From the NCBI GenBank assembly GCA_035252155.1, contig DATFDL010000517.1, positions 1-8,634 of the forward strand: 8,634 nt of DNA, written 5' to 3'. Shown here in pieces: positions 1 through 6,081 of this stretch; the stretch's first letter is position 1, and each line of letters opens with the position of its first letter. Both the position numbers and the translations under genes were made by a program. The DNA comes from JAICLL01 sp035252155 (lineage in GTDB: Bacteria; Planctomycetota; Planctomycetia; Pirellulales; JAICIG01). The notes below the pieces were generated by a model. The model ran no database searches and was not told where the DNA came from. It was given only the letters and a program-made list of their open reading frames with translations.

Positions 1-435
1 CACGGCCAATTCATGGATGGTGAAGCGGCGTTCACCGTTCATCAGCCCGACCATTGGCTGTTCGCTGGCACGGACCTCGAGCAGGGCGACAAATTCGGCG
101 GCAAAAACACCATCGTGGGTTACGAGTGCGACGGCTGCGAGATCGAATGGAAAGACAACATTCCCTCGCCGACACATCGCGATGGCACGCCCGAGACATT
201 CGTCGTTCTTGGCACCTGCCCGGCCCGTTGGCACCCGGACGATGCGCTCTGGTACGACCGTTTTCCACGAGATGCCGACGGGAAGCCAGCGCTGGGCGCC
301 GCGGTCATGGGCCTCTACACGCGCGGCGGCACGGTGTTCACCGCCGGCACCACCGACTGGTCACATGGACTGACCGGCGACGATCCGATTGTCGAGCAGA
401 TCACGCGCAACGTGCTCGATCGCTTGGGAAAATGA
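1..435 (+). CDS. N,N-dimethylformamidase beta-subunit-like protein, C-terminal part (5' end outside window)
   Basis: The reading frame is open from base 1 to a TGA at 433-435, giving 144 codons, so only the C-terminus is present. An internal ATG at 13 is not a credible start because the frame continues upstream with family-like sequence. The segment GYECDGCEIEW, followed by PTHRDGTPETFVVLGTCPARW and near the end AGTTDWSHGL, matches what I recall of the C-terminal domain of DMFase large (beta) subunit-like proteins. True DMFase hydrolyses N,N-dimethylformamide to dimethylamine and formate. Most homologues with this domain are uncharacterised, so substrate and location are unknown here. The catalytic region lies upstream, outside the window. 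The next gene starts 94 bp downstream on the same strand behind a small hairpin, so co-transcription is uncertain. The family call is from motif memory and is fairly secure; the enzymatic activity is not. Confidence 0.75.
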   Translation, partial: HGQFMDGEAAFTVHQPDHWLFAGTDLEQGDKFGGKNTIVGYECDGCEIEWKDNIPSPTHRDGTPETFVVLGTCPARWHPDDALWYDRFPRDADGKPALGAAVMGLYTRGGTVFTAGTTDWSHGLTGDDPIVEQITRNVLDRLGK

Positions 436-487
436 GTAGTCCCCATTTCGGCCGACTGCCGCTTGTTAACTCGGCGACCCGATTGCG

Positions 488-505
488 GTTATTCCGTTGA
501 ATAAC
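488..505. other. Perfect 7-bp inverted repeat with 4-nt loop (hairpin or operator candidate)
   Basis: GTTATTC (488-494), loop CGTT, then GAATAAC (499-505) form a perfect palindromic stem in the 94-bp spacer between the DMFase-like gene and the acyltransferase gene. No T-tract follows on either strand, so it is not a standard intrinsic terminator. It lies 25 bp before the preferred ATG of the next gene and could be an operator or an mRNA hairpin. It spans a TTG at 497 that would otherwise allow a longer acyltransferase reading frame. Nothing else recognisable is in 436-529 apart from the AAAGG ribosome-binding site. Confidence 0.4.
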
Positions 506-529
506 AGCGATCACCGCAAAGGCACGCGA

Positions 530-1429
530 ATGATGGTGACAACCGCGCGACCCCGCGCCTATGAAATTCTGTGGGATTGGCTTCCGCTGCTGGCAGGGAC
601 CTCGGTATCAACGCTGGCGACGATGGGTCTGCCCGGCTGGGCCGTTATGTGGGCGCTTACTTTTTCGCTCTATGGCGGATTCAAATGGCTTACGTGGCGG
701 CTGGCCCTTCGACAACTTCAGCCGCGGCCGGCGACCGCCCGTTCACTGGCCTACCTTTTTCTCTGGCCGGGCATGAATGCGGCTGCGTTCCTCGCCAGCG
801 AGTCAACCGATCGCAGCCCGCCGATGAACGAGTGGCTGAGGGCGATGCGGAACATGACCGGCGGAGCGGTCGTTCTCTGGGGGCTGGCCGCCCGGTTCAT
901 GGCGTGGCGGATGTGGGCCGCGGGTTGGGCAGGGCTGGTTGGAATCGGTTTGTTGCTGCACTTCGGCGTATTGCACTTGCTGTCGCTTACCTGGCGGCGG
1001 GTGGGCGTCGTCGCCACGCCCATCATGCAGCGGCCGGCAGCGGCCCACTCACTGACCGATTTTTGGGGCCGGCGCTGGAACACGGCGTTTCGCGATCTCG
1101 CCCATCAGCTCGTGTACAAACCGTTAGCCCGCCGCTGGGGCACCCGTCACGCGATGGCTGCGGTGTTCCTGTTTTCGGGTGTGCTGCACGACGTGGCCAT
1201 CTCCATTCCCGCACGTGCCGGCTACGGCTTACCTACGCTTTATTTTCTGCTGCAGGCGGTGGGGGTTGAGATCGAGCGGTCGAGCGTCGGTCGACGTTGG
1301 CACTTGCGAAGCGGCCTGCGTGGCTGGTTCTTCGCAGCCGTAATGGTTCTCGGACCGGCGTGCCTGCTGTTTCATCCGCCGTTTCTGCGGCACGTAGTGC
1401 TTCCCTTCATCAACGCCCTTGGAGCTTAA
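530..1429 (+). CDS. Wax-synthase-like MBOAT family acyltransferase (integral membrane)
   Basis: This 299-residue protein is very hydrophobic, with about seven or eight likely membrane segments. It carries the marks of the wax-synthase branch of membrane-bound O-acyltransferases: WPGM at residues 79-82, DFWGRRWN at 177-184 (Asn184), and GVLHD at 217-221 with His220, the probable catalytic His. Plant enzymes of this family move an acyl group from acyl-CoA to a long-chain alcohol to make wax esters. Bacterial members are largely uncharacterised, so substrate is open. I chose ATG 530 (residues MMVTTARPRAY) because AAAGG sits at 518-522 with a 7-nt spacer. A TTG at 497 would add 11 polar residues but lies inside a hairpin. 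The stop is 3 nt from the next gene, which is also a membrane protein, so the two look like an operon. Family call is good, reaction is inferred. Confidence 0.8.
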   Translation: MMVTTARPRAYEILWDWLPLLAGTSVSTLATMGLPGWAVMWALTFSLYGGFKWLTWRLALRQLQPRPATARSLAYLFLWPGMNAAAFLASESTDRSPPMNEWLRAMRNMTGGAVVLWGLAARFMAWRMWAAGWAGLVGIGLLLHFGVLHLLSLTWRRVGVVATPIMQRPAAAHSLTDFWGRRWNTAFRDLAHQLVYKPLARRWGTRHAMAAVFLFSGVLHDVAISIPARAGYGLPTLYFLLQAVGVEIERSSVGRRWHLRSGLRGWFFAAVMVLGPACLLFHPPFLRHVVLPFINALGA

Positions 1430-1432
1430 GCC

Positions 1433-1840
1433 ATGGACACCGTGATGTGGTTGCGTTTCGGCGGAATCATCCAACTGGGCATCTTGACCGCAAGTGCACT
1501 GGTGCCGGGCAAGCTGCAATGGCGAGCAGACCTCAAAAACCTACCGCCGTTGTCGCGGCAATTGATTTGGGTCCACGGCGGTTACATCGTGCTGATGATC
1601 GCGGCGATGGGGCTCATTTCGCTGTGCGAAGCGGCGCAATTGGCCGATGGCAGCCTGCTAGCGCGGACGGTCTGCACGTTCATCGCTGGCTTCTGGTTAT
1701 TACGATTGGCGATCCAGCTCTTCGTGTTCGACGGTACGCCGTATTTGGCAAATCGGCTAATGAAGGTGGGCTATCATGGGTTGACGGCGGCATTCGTCTG
1801 CTTGTCGGCGATCTACGGCAGCGCGGCGCTGTGCATGTGA
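1433..1840 (+). CDS. Small four-helix membrane protein of unknown function
   Basis: This 135-residue protein has about four hydrophobic segments, near residues 8-25, 45-65, 79-98 and 112-132. Polar stretches separate them, including GKLQWRADLKNLPPLSR at 26-42 and FVFDGTPYLANR at 97-108. I do not recognise a named family. It starts 3 nt after the stop of the wax-synthase-like gene, and its site TTGGAG (1419-1424, 8-nt spacer) lies inside the end of that gene. Translation is therefore probably coupled. Adjacency suggests it serves the acyltransferase, for example as a membrane partner or a lipid-handling accessory, but that is inference. The gene ends 14 nt from the end of the convergent SDR gene. 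It is real as a coding region: the start context, the near-gapless operon spacing and coherent membrane topology agree. Confidence 0.72.
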   Translation: MDTVMWLRFGGIIQLGILTASALVPGKLQWRADLKNLPPLSRQLIWVHGGYIVLMIAAMGLISLCEAAQLADGSLLARTVCTFIAGFWLLRLAIQLFVFDGTPYLANRLMKVGYHGLTAAFVCLSAIYGSAALCM

Positions 1841-1854
1841 GCGATCCAGCGCCG
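1824..1854. terminator. GC-rich hairpin at the junction of two convergent genes (possible bidirectional terminator)
   Basis: CGGCGCTG (1824-1831) and CAGCGCCG (1847-1854) form a perfect 8-bp stem with a 15-nt loop. The hairpin covers the stop codon of the small membrane protein gene (1838-1840) and ends one base before the last codon of the convergent SDR gene (stop 1855-1857 on the minus strand). No T-run follows on either strand, so if it ends transcription it is of a tail-less type. Position exactly between two 3' ends supports a termination or 3'-protection role. The stem could still be chance in GC-rich DNA. Confidence 0.4.
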
Positions 1855-2643
1855 TCAGGCATTGCTCGGCGGCACTCCCAGCGACTTGCCGCCGTCGATC
1901 GCCAGCGCGGTGCCGGTCACCATCGCCGCGGCGTCGCTGACCAGGTAGAGCACGGCCGCGGCGACTTCATCGGGCGTAATCATGCGGCCGTGGGCCCGCG
2001 CCAGCGGACTGGCTGCGATAAAGCGTTGTTTCATGGCCTCCGGATCGTCGGCGGCGGCCAGGTCGGCGTTCATCATGCCGGTGTCGCTGACCGGCCCGGG
2101 ACACACGGCGTTCACGCGGATCTTATCCGAGGCATGGCACAGCGCCAGGCTTTTGGTAAACGCGATCAGGGCGGCCTTGCTGGTCGAATAGACCGGGTCG
2201 TGCGCTCGCGGCAAAAGCCCGGCGTTGCTCGAAATGTTGACGATCGATCCGCCGCCCGTTCGACGCATGGGGTCAAGGGCATGTTTGGCCGCCAGAAAGG
2301 CGCCCTTCAGGTTGGTGTCGAGGCAGGCGTCCCATTCGGCCTCGGTAACCTCAAAGATCTGTTTGACCATGCCAATGCCGGCGCTGTTCACCAGCATGTC
2401 GAGCCTGCCGCCGCTTTGCGTCGCGGCTTCGACAAGGCGAGCTACGTCTGCTTCGATGCGGACATCGCAGGCCAACTGCGTGATGCCCAACGCCTCGAAG
2501 TCCGCTGAGTTTTCCTGACGCGGCTGAAAGTCACCCATCCACACTTTGGCGCCGTGGCGAGCCAGCAGCAAAGCCGTGGCGCGGCCGATGCCACTGGCGC
2601 CGCCGGTGACGACAGCCACACGTCGCGATAGATCCACGGACAA
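1855..2643 (-). CDS. Classical short-chain dehydrogenase/reductase (SDR), NAD-type
   Basis: The 262-residue length is typical for classical SDRs. The Rossmann start TGGASGIG is at residues 13-20, and Asp38 at the end of strand beta-2 favours NAD(H) over NADP(H). CDV at 59-61 is the usual adenine-loop motif, and NSAG at 86-89 replaces the common NNAG. The catalytic tetrad is Asn111, Ser139, Tyr152 (in YSTSK) and Lys156. PG at 182-183 and the C-terminal TGTALAIDGG complete the fold. It should be a soluble oxidoreductase acting on an alcohol or ketone; the substrate cannot be read from sequence. The start is a TTG (2641-2643) with GAGGGGG five bases upstream; a GTG two codons later is an alternative. 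It faces the membrane-protein operon and is divergent from the HEAT/sandwich gene, so it is probably a single-gene unit. Confidence 0.93.
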   Translation of the reverse strand: MSVDLSRRVAVVTGGASGIGRATALLLARHGAKVWMGDFQPRQENSADFEALGITQLACDVRIEADVARLVEAATQSGGRLDMLVNSAGIGMVKQIFEVTEAEWDACLDTNLKGAFLAAKHALDPMRRTGGGSIVNISSNAGLLPRAHDPVYSTSKAALIAFTKSLALCHASDKIRVNAVCPGPVSDTGMMNADLAAADDPEAMKQRFIAASPLARAHGRMITPDEVAAAVLYLVSDAAAMVTGTALAIDGGKSLGVPPSNA

Positions 2644-2770
2644 CTTGACCCCCTCAATCAGCCTTGTCCTTTGTTGATTCCTCCCGCGGAGTTTGCCCCG
2701 CCGACATTGTGAACGCCGATGACCGAGATGGCAACCTGCGTCGCCGAGCGATCCGGTGGCGTGCAGCCCG

Positions 2771-2779
2771 TGCTATGAT
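2771..2779 (+). promoter_or_regulatory. Extended -10 promoter candidate for the HEAT/sandwich-propeller pair
   Basis: TGCTATGAT fits the extended -10 pattern TGnTATAAT with one mismatch. It lies 33 nt before the ATG at 2813, predicting a leader of about 27 nt. No convincing -35 box is seen 16-18 nt upstream, which extended -10 promoters can tolerate. The rest of the 169-bp divergent spacer (2644-2812) shows no strong promoter for the SDR gene and no clear repeat. This is a pattern match only. Confidence 0.4.
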
Positions 2780-2812
2780 GGCCGGAGTTCTGCGGCGAAA
2801 TGGGATCATGCG

Positions 2813-4012
2813 ATGAAGTCTTTTGCGGTTTTAGCGATCGTAATCATGGTCGGCATCCTTAGACCGACTTGTGCAGAAGACGGTGCGCTGCGCACTCGTT
2901 CCGACGAGAAGGCACCCGACGAAGTCGAGCGGGCCATTGCGAGCATCGCCCGTGCCGGGCCGCAGGCCGCCGGTTCACGCGAGGCGCGCCAAGCGCGCGA
3001 CCGCCTGGCGGAGTGCGGGGCGGAAACTATACCGCGACTGCTCGAGGCAATGGACACCACGAATGTTGTCGCCGCAAATTGGTATCGAACCGCCTTTGAT
3101 GAGATTGTGGCCCGCGAGCTGTCGCGGCCAGCACCTCAGTTCCCGGTCGAGGAATTGCAGGCTTACGCGGCCGACTCTGAGCGCCAGGGCCGCGTGCGAC
3201 GCGCAGTGGTCAAGCTCCTTGATCGGCTGGAGCCGGGTTTCGCGGCCACGTTCCAGTCGACACGGTTCGACGATCCTGAGTTCCGCGCCGATGCGGTCGA
3301 AGCGGCGCTGGCGGCGGGGTCAGAGGCGGAGGCATCGGGCGACCGCGAACAGGCCCTCGACCAGTTTCGCCGTGCATTTGAGCACGCCCGTGCCGCCGAC
3401 CAGGTTACCCAGGCGGCCGCGAAGCTGACGGCCCTCGGCGAAAACGCCGACATCATCACGCACCTGGGGCTGGTGGCCGACTGGTACGTGCTGGGGCCAT
3501 TTGACGCCCCGGAGTACACAGGCTTTGCAACGTTTTTTCCGCCCGAAGAGCGAATCGACCTTCAAGCCAACTACACGGGCAAAGATGGTAAGACCATTCG
3601 CTGGTTGCGGCGCCGCGCTGGCGATGCACTCGGAAAGTTGGATCTCCTTCAGGCCATCGCACCTGTCAAGGAGGCGGTGGGTTATGCCTACAGCGAGTTG
3701 CTAGCGCCGCGCGATATCGACGCCCAGTTGCGCTGCGGCGCGGACGATAATTGCACCGTTTGGCTCAATGGCGAGCGAATCTTTGGCCGGGAGCAATGGC
3801 TCAATGGCACGCGTTTCGACAGGTTCATCGTGCCCGTGCATTTGCGTAGCGGCAAGAATTCACTGTTGGTCAAAGTGTGCCAAGGCCCCCAACACAAAGA
3901 TCCAGAAGTTCCCAACAACTGGTCGTTGCAATTAAGGTTCTGCGACGCGACGGGCGTCGGCGTGGGGTTGGTCTCAGCGTTGCCGGCCGAAGGTAAGGAA
4001 GTGCCCGAATGA
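2813..4012 (+). CDS. Secreted protein with HEAT/TPR-like helices and a C-terminal beta-sandwich domain
   Basis: The protein has 399 residues. MKSFAVLAIVIMVGIL is a signal peptide with probable cleavage after Ala21 (TCA, then EDG), so it is likely exported. Residues 33-140 are helical and HEAT-like, for example RDRLAECGAETIPRLLEAM. Residues 155-210 look like a TPR pair (EAEASGDREQALDQFRRAFEHA). Residues 220-380 look like a beta-rich module, beginning DWYVLGPFD, with DDNCTVWLNGERIF at 311-324, LRSGKNSLLVKVC at 344-356 and NNWSLQLRF at 369-377. That last pattern resembles galactose-binding or glycoside-hydrolase-2-like sandwiches, common in planctomycete secreted proteins, and may bind carbohydrate. 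I chose the ATG at 2813 because it opens directly on the signal peptide; an in-frame ATG 57 bp upstream would bury it. Shine-Dalgarno is weak. The stop overlaps the next start (ATGA). Function unknown. Confidence 0.78.
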   Translation: MKSFAVLAIVIMVGILRPTCAEDGALRTRSDEKAPDEVERAIASIARAGPQAAGSREARQARDRLAECGAETIPRLLEAMDTTNVVAANWYRTAFDEIVARELSRPAPQFPVEELQAYAADSERQGRVRRAVVKLLDRLEPGFAATFQSTRFDDPEFRADAVEAALAAGSEAEASGDREQALDQFRRAFEHARAADQVTQAAAKLTALGENADIITHLGLVADWYVLGPFDAPEYTGFATFFPPEERIDLQANYTGKDGKTIRWLRRRAGDALGKLDLLQAIAPVKEAVGYAYSELLAPRDIDAQLRCGADDNCTVWLNGERIFGREQWLNGTRFDRFIVPVHLRSGKNSLLVKVCQGPQHKDPEVPNNWSLQLRFCDATGVGVGLVSALPAEGKEVPE

Positions 4013-5352
4013 CCGCCCAACGATGCCGCCGCGAATCCAAATTGACGGTACTGACCGCGTTTGCGATCCTCTTCGTATCAGGACGCTTGCACGCCGAGAA
4101 CTGGCCGGGTTGGCGAGGAGTCTCCAGGACGGGAGTGAGCGCCGAGACAAAGCTTCCGGCATCGTGGTCGGAAGAAAAAGGGGTGCTCTGGAAAACCGCC
4201 TTGCCGGGCTCGGGCATTTCCAATCCTATTGTGTGGGACGACCGCGTGTTCGTGACCTCCTCAGATGGTCGCGACCAGGACGAGTTGCATCTCATCTGCC
4301 TGTCGCGCGACGACGGCGGCGAGCAATGGCACCTGCGGCTCTGGGGCAGCGCGCCAACACTTTACCATCCGACCAAAAGCAGTATGGCCAGCCCTTCGCC
4401 GGTAACCGACGGCGAAAATGTGTTCGCCTTTTACGGCTCGGGCGACGTTGTGTGCGTCGACTTCGGCGGCGGTCTGGTCTGGCAGCGCTCGCTCGCCAAG
4501 GAGTATGGCGCGTTTGAGAACCGTTTTGCCGCCTCCAGTTCGCCCTTGCTTTACGGCGATCTGCTGCTTTTGCAGTGCGATCACTATGGCCCCTCCTATC
4601 TCTTAGCCGTCGACAAGAGGACGGGCGCCAACCGCTGGAAAGTCGACCGACCGGACGTCTGGCTAAGCTGGTCGTCGCCACAGTTGATGCCGCCCGCGCC
4701 GGCGGTCGATAGGGCGCATCCGCCAGCCAGCACCAAGCGATCGCGCGCCTTGAAGTCGAAAATCGCTCCCGCGACCGATCGAGTAGAAGATGAGCTGCTT
4801 GTCTGCGGTTCACATCGACTCGACGCTTATGATCCGAGCACAGGTGAAAAGCTCTGGACCGTCGGCGGAATGAGCCGCGAGTGTGTACCAACTCCCGTTT
4901 TCGGGCACGGGTTGATTTTTGCAACCACGGGCCCCAATGGCCAGACCATTTGTATTCGTCCCGGTGGACGCGGCGACGTGACGGCTTCGCATGTGGTTTG
5001 GTCCAATGTACGCGGCACGCCGTTCGTGCCCTCTCCCATACTGGTCGGCGACTATCTTTATCTGGTCGATGACAAAGGCGTCGGCACTTGCCTCGATTCG
5101 ACCAACGGCCGCATGGTCTGGCGCAAGCGTCTGGGCGGAGCTTTTACCGCGTCGCCGGTCGCGGGCGACGGTAAGGTCTACTTCTGCGACGAATCGGGCA
5201 AGACAACGGTGGTCGAAGCCGAGACTAAAAAGTACCGCGAGCTCGCCCAGAATCAGCTTGACGAGTCGATCTTCGCTTCGCCGGCGATTTCGCAGGGCCG
5301 GCTGTTTATTCGCACCACCGGACATCTTTACTGCATCGGGGCCTCGCCCTGA
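4009..5352 (+). CDS. Secreted PQQ-like beta-propeller repeat protein
   Basis: The protein has 447 residues. An N-terminal basic stretch and hydrophobic core end in GRLHA, with likely cleavage after Ala29. The mature part begins ENWPGWRG, the typical opening of outer-membrane-assembly (BamB-like)/PQQ-propeller relatives in planctomycetes. Repeated blade signatures are visible: GEQWHLRLWG, GGGLVWQRSL, TGANRWKVD (205-213), TGEKLWTVGG (278-287) and NGRMVWRKRL (366-375), each preceded by short YLL/LDA-type strands. Strongly conserved-looking text SRECVPTPVFGHGLI is at 289-303. No quinoprotein dehydrogenase catalytic Asp or disulfide pair can be assigned, so it is probably a binding or scaffold propeller rather than a PQQ enzyme. 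It overlaps the upstream gene by ATGA, implying translational coupling and shared function. Residues about 225-260 form an unusual Pro/Lys/Arg-rich insertion. Its last 25 bp overlap the convergent phosphatase gene. Confidence 0.85.
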   Translation: MTAQRCRRESKLTVLTAFAILFVSGRLHAENWPGWRGVSRTGVSAETKLPASWSEEKGVLWKTALPGSGISNPIVWDDRVFVTSSDGRDQDELHLICLSRDDGGEQWHLRLWGSAPTLYHPTKSSMASPSPVTDGENVFAFYGSGDVVCVDFGGGLVWQRSLAKEYGAFENRFAASSSPLLYGDLLLLQCDHYGPSYLLAVDKRTGANRWKVDRPDVWLSWSSPQLMPPAPAVDRAHPPASTKRSRALKSKIAPATDRVEDELLVCGSHRLDAYDPSTGEKLWTVGGMSRECVPTPVFGHGLIFATTGPNGQTICIRPGGRGDVTASHVVWSNVRGTPFVPSPILVGDYLYLVDDKGVGTCLDSTNGRMVWRKRLGGAFTASPVAGDGKVYFCDESGKTTVVEAETKKYRELAQNQLDESIFASPAISQGRLFIRTTGHLYCIGASP

Positions 5353-5810
5353 ATTGTTTTGATGTGGCGCGTTTCCGGTGGCGGCCCGGCAAACCGGGCA
5401 AGCAATGCCAACACGTGCCTTTCGAGCGCGGGAATTGCCTCGCTGGCCTCCGCGCAATCCACATCGTGAATGTCCCAAAACTCCACCCGCTCGAGCCACT
5501 CGGGAAACTGAGCTTCGAGCAATGGGTGATGTTCGGCTCTTTTCACCGCCACAATGTGCTCGGCAGCCTCAAAATCTTCGTAGCACACAGCCTGAGGCAG
5601 CCGCTGGTGCTCGTCAAAGGGGATGCCCAGGGCCGCCAGGCGTGCGATAGTGTGGCAAGAAAGCGGGCCGACGTTTTCTTTGACCAGCATCAGGCCTCTC
5701 GACGCCGCTCGCCAGCCGATGCCGCGCTGCTGCGCGTGCCAGTTGAAAAAGATCTCCGCGAACCGGCTGCGGTAGTAATTGCCGGTGCAAAGGAACAAGA
5801 CACGCTTCAT
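5328..5810 (-). CDS. Low-molecular-weight protein-tyrosine-phosphatase-like protein
   Basis: This 160-residue protein has the expected LMW-PTP length. The N-terminal MKRVLFLCTGNYYRSRFAE carries the phosphate-binding loop CX5R: Cys8 nucleophile, Asn11, Arg14 and Ser15. VEFWDIHDVD at 109-118 offers Asp113 or Asp116 as general acid in place of the usual DPxG. In family terms it should dephosphorylate phosphotyrosine or a related small ester in the cytoplasm. The second loop Cys of both LMW-PTPs (CLGNICRS) and ArsC (CTGNSCRS) is Tyr here, so redox-linked arsenate reduction is unlikely. It is the last gene of a minus-strand cluster, 22 bp after the small membrane protein gene. The upstream sequence has only a weak ribosome-binding site. 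Its 3' end overlaps the convergent propeller gene for 25 bp. The target is unknown. Confidence 0.85.
   Translation of the reverse strand: MKRVLFLCTGNYYRSRFAEIFFNWHAQQRGIGWRAASRGLMLVKENVGPLSCHTIARLAALGIPFDEHQRLPQAVCYEDFEAAEHIVAVKRAEHHPLLEAQFPEWLERVEFWDIHDVDCAEASEAIPALERHVLALLARFAGPPPETRHIKTIQGEAPMQ
5384..5399 (+). terminator. Short GC hairpin 32 nt after the propeller gene (weak terminator candidate)
   Basis: GCCCGG (5384-5389), loop CAAA, CCGGGC (5394-5399) form a perfect 6-bp stem just downstream of the propeller stop codon. It is followed by AAGCAATG rather than a T-run. It lies inside the end of the convergent phosphatase gene, so the pairing may simply reflect GC-rich coding sequence. 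Confidence 0.22.
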
Positions 5811-5832
5811 GAGACTGACTACAGAACCTCGC

Positions 5833-6081
5833 TCACCTGGTGGCGGATGGCAACAGACCCAGGCCCTTGAACGCCAGGAACACGAGCAATTGCAAGCCGA
5901 CGAGCGCCGCGAGAGCCACCAAACTCGCCCCCAAACCGGCGGCCAAAAGACGCTGCACGAAGGGCAGCCCCAGCAAGACCGAGACGACCGACGACCATGC
6001 CATCGCCGTTCGCAATGAAACCATTGGGCGGCGCTCGGCGAGGGCTTCCTCGGACACGGTGGTTCGCTCGCAATCGCTCAT
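5833..6081 (-). CDS. Small two-helix membrane protein, coupled to the anti-sigma-like gene
   Basis: The protein has 82 residues: a polar N-terminus (MSDCERTTVSEEALAERRP) followed by two hydrophobic stretches near residues 25-42 and 48-74. It could sit in the inner membrane as a hairpin. The ATG (6079-6081) overlaps the TGA of the upstream gene as ATGA, and AAGGTGG (6086-6092) lies four bases before it, one of the best ribosome-binding sites in the window. These decide this start over a longer frame beginning at 6207, which would run through the upstream gene. I recognise no family. Being coupled to an H/C-rich anti-sigma-like protein that lacks its own membrane helix, it may supply the membrane anchor, but this is inference. 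The phosphatase gene follows 22 bp downstream. Confidence 0.7.
   Translation of the reverse strand: MSDCERTTVSEEALAERRPMVSLRTAMAWSSVVSVLLGLPFVQRLLAAGLGASLVALAALVGLQLLVFLAFKGLGLLPSATR

Noticed and set aside
497..529. TTG start extending the acyltransferase by 11 residues
   Set aside because: The TTG lies in a hairpin and has no ribosome-binding site, while ATG 530 has AAAGG at a good distance.
1297..2508. 403-codon open frame on the plus strand
   Set aside because: It runs through the end of the acyltransferase gene, the small membrane protein gene and antisense to the SDR. Its translation is Arg/His/Gly-rich with no domain, and the SDR on the other strand has every catalytic motif.
4737..4744. 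GCGATCGC octamer (HIP1-like) inside the propeller insertion
   Set aside because: A single copy of an 8-bp palindrome in GC-rich DNA is not evidence of an element.
5328..5810. Arsenate reductase (ArsC, thioredoxin type)
   Set aside because: The loop lacks the NSCRS cysteine, and the C-terminal redox Cys pair is absent; only Cys52 and Cys76 remain.
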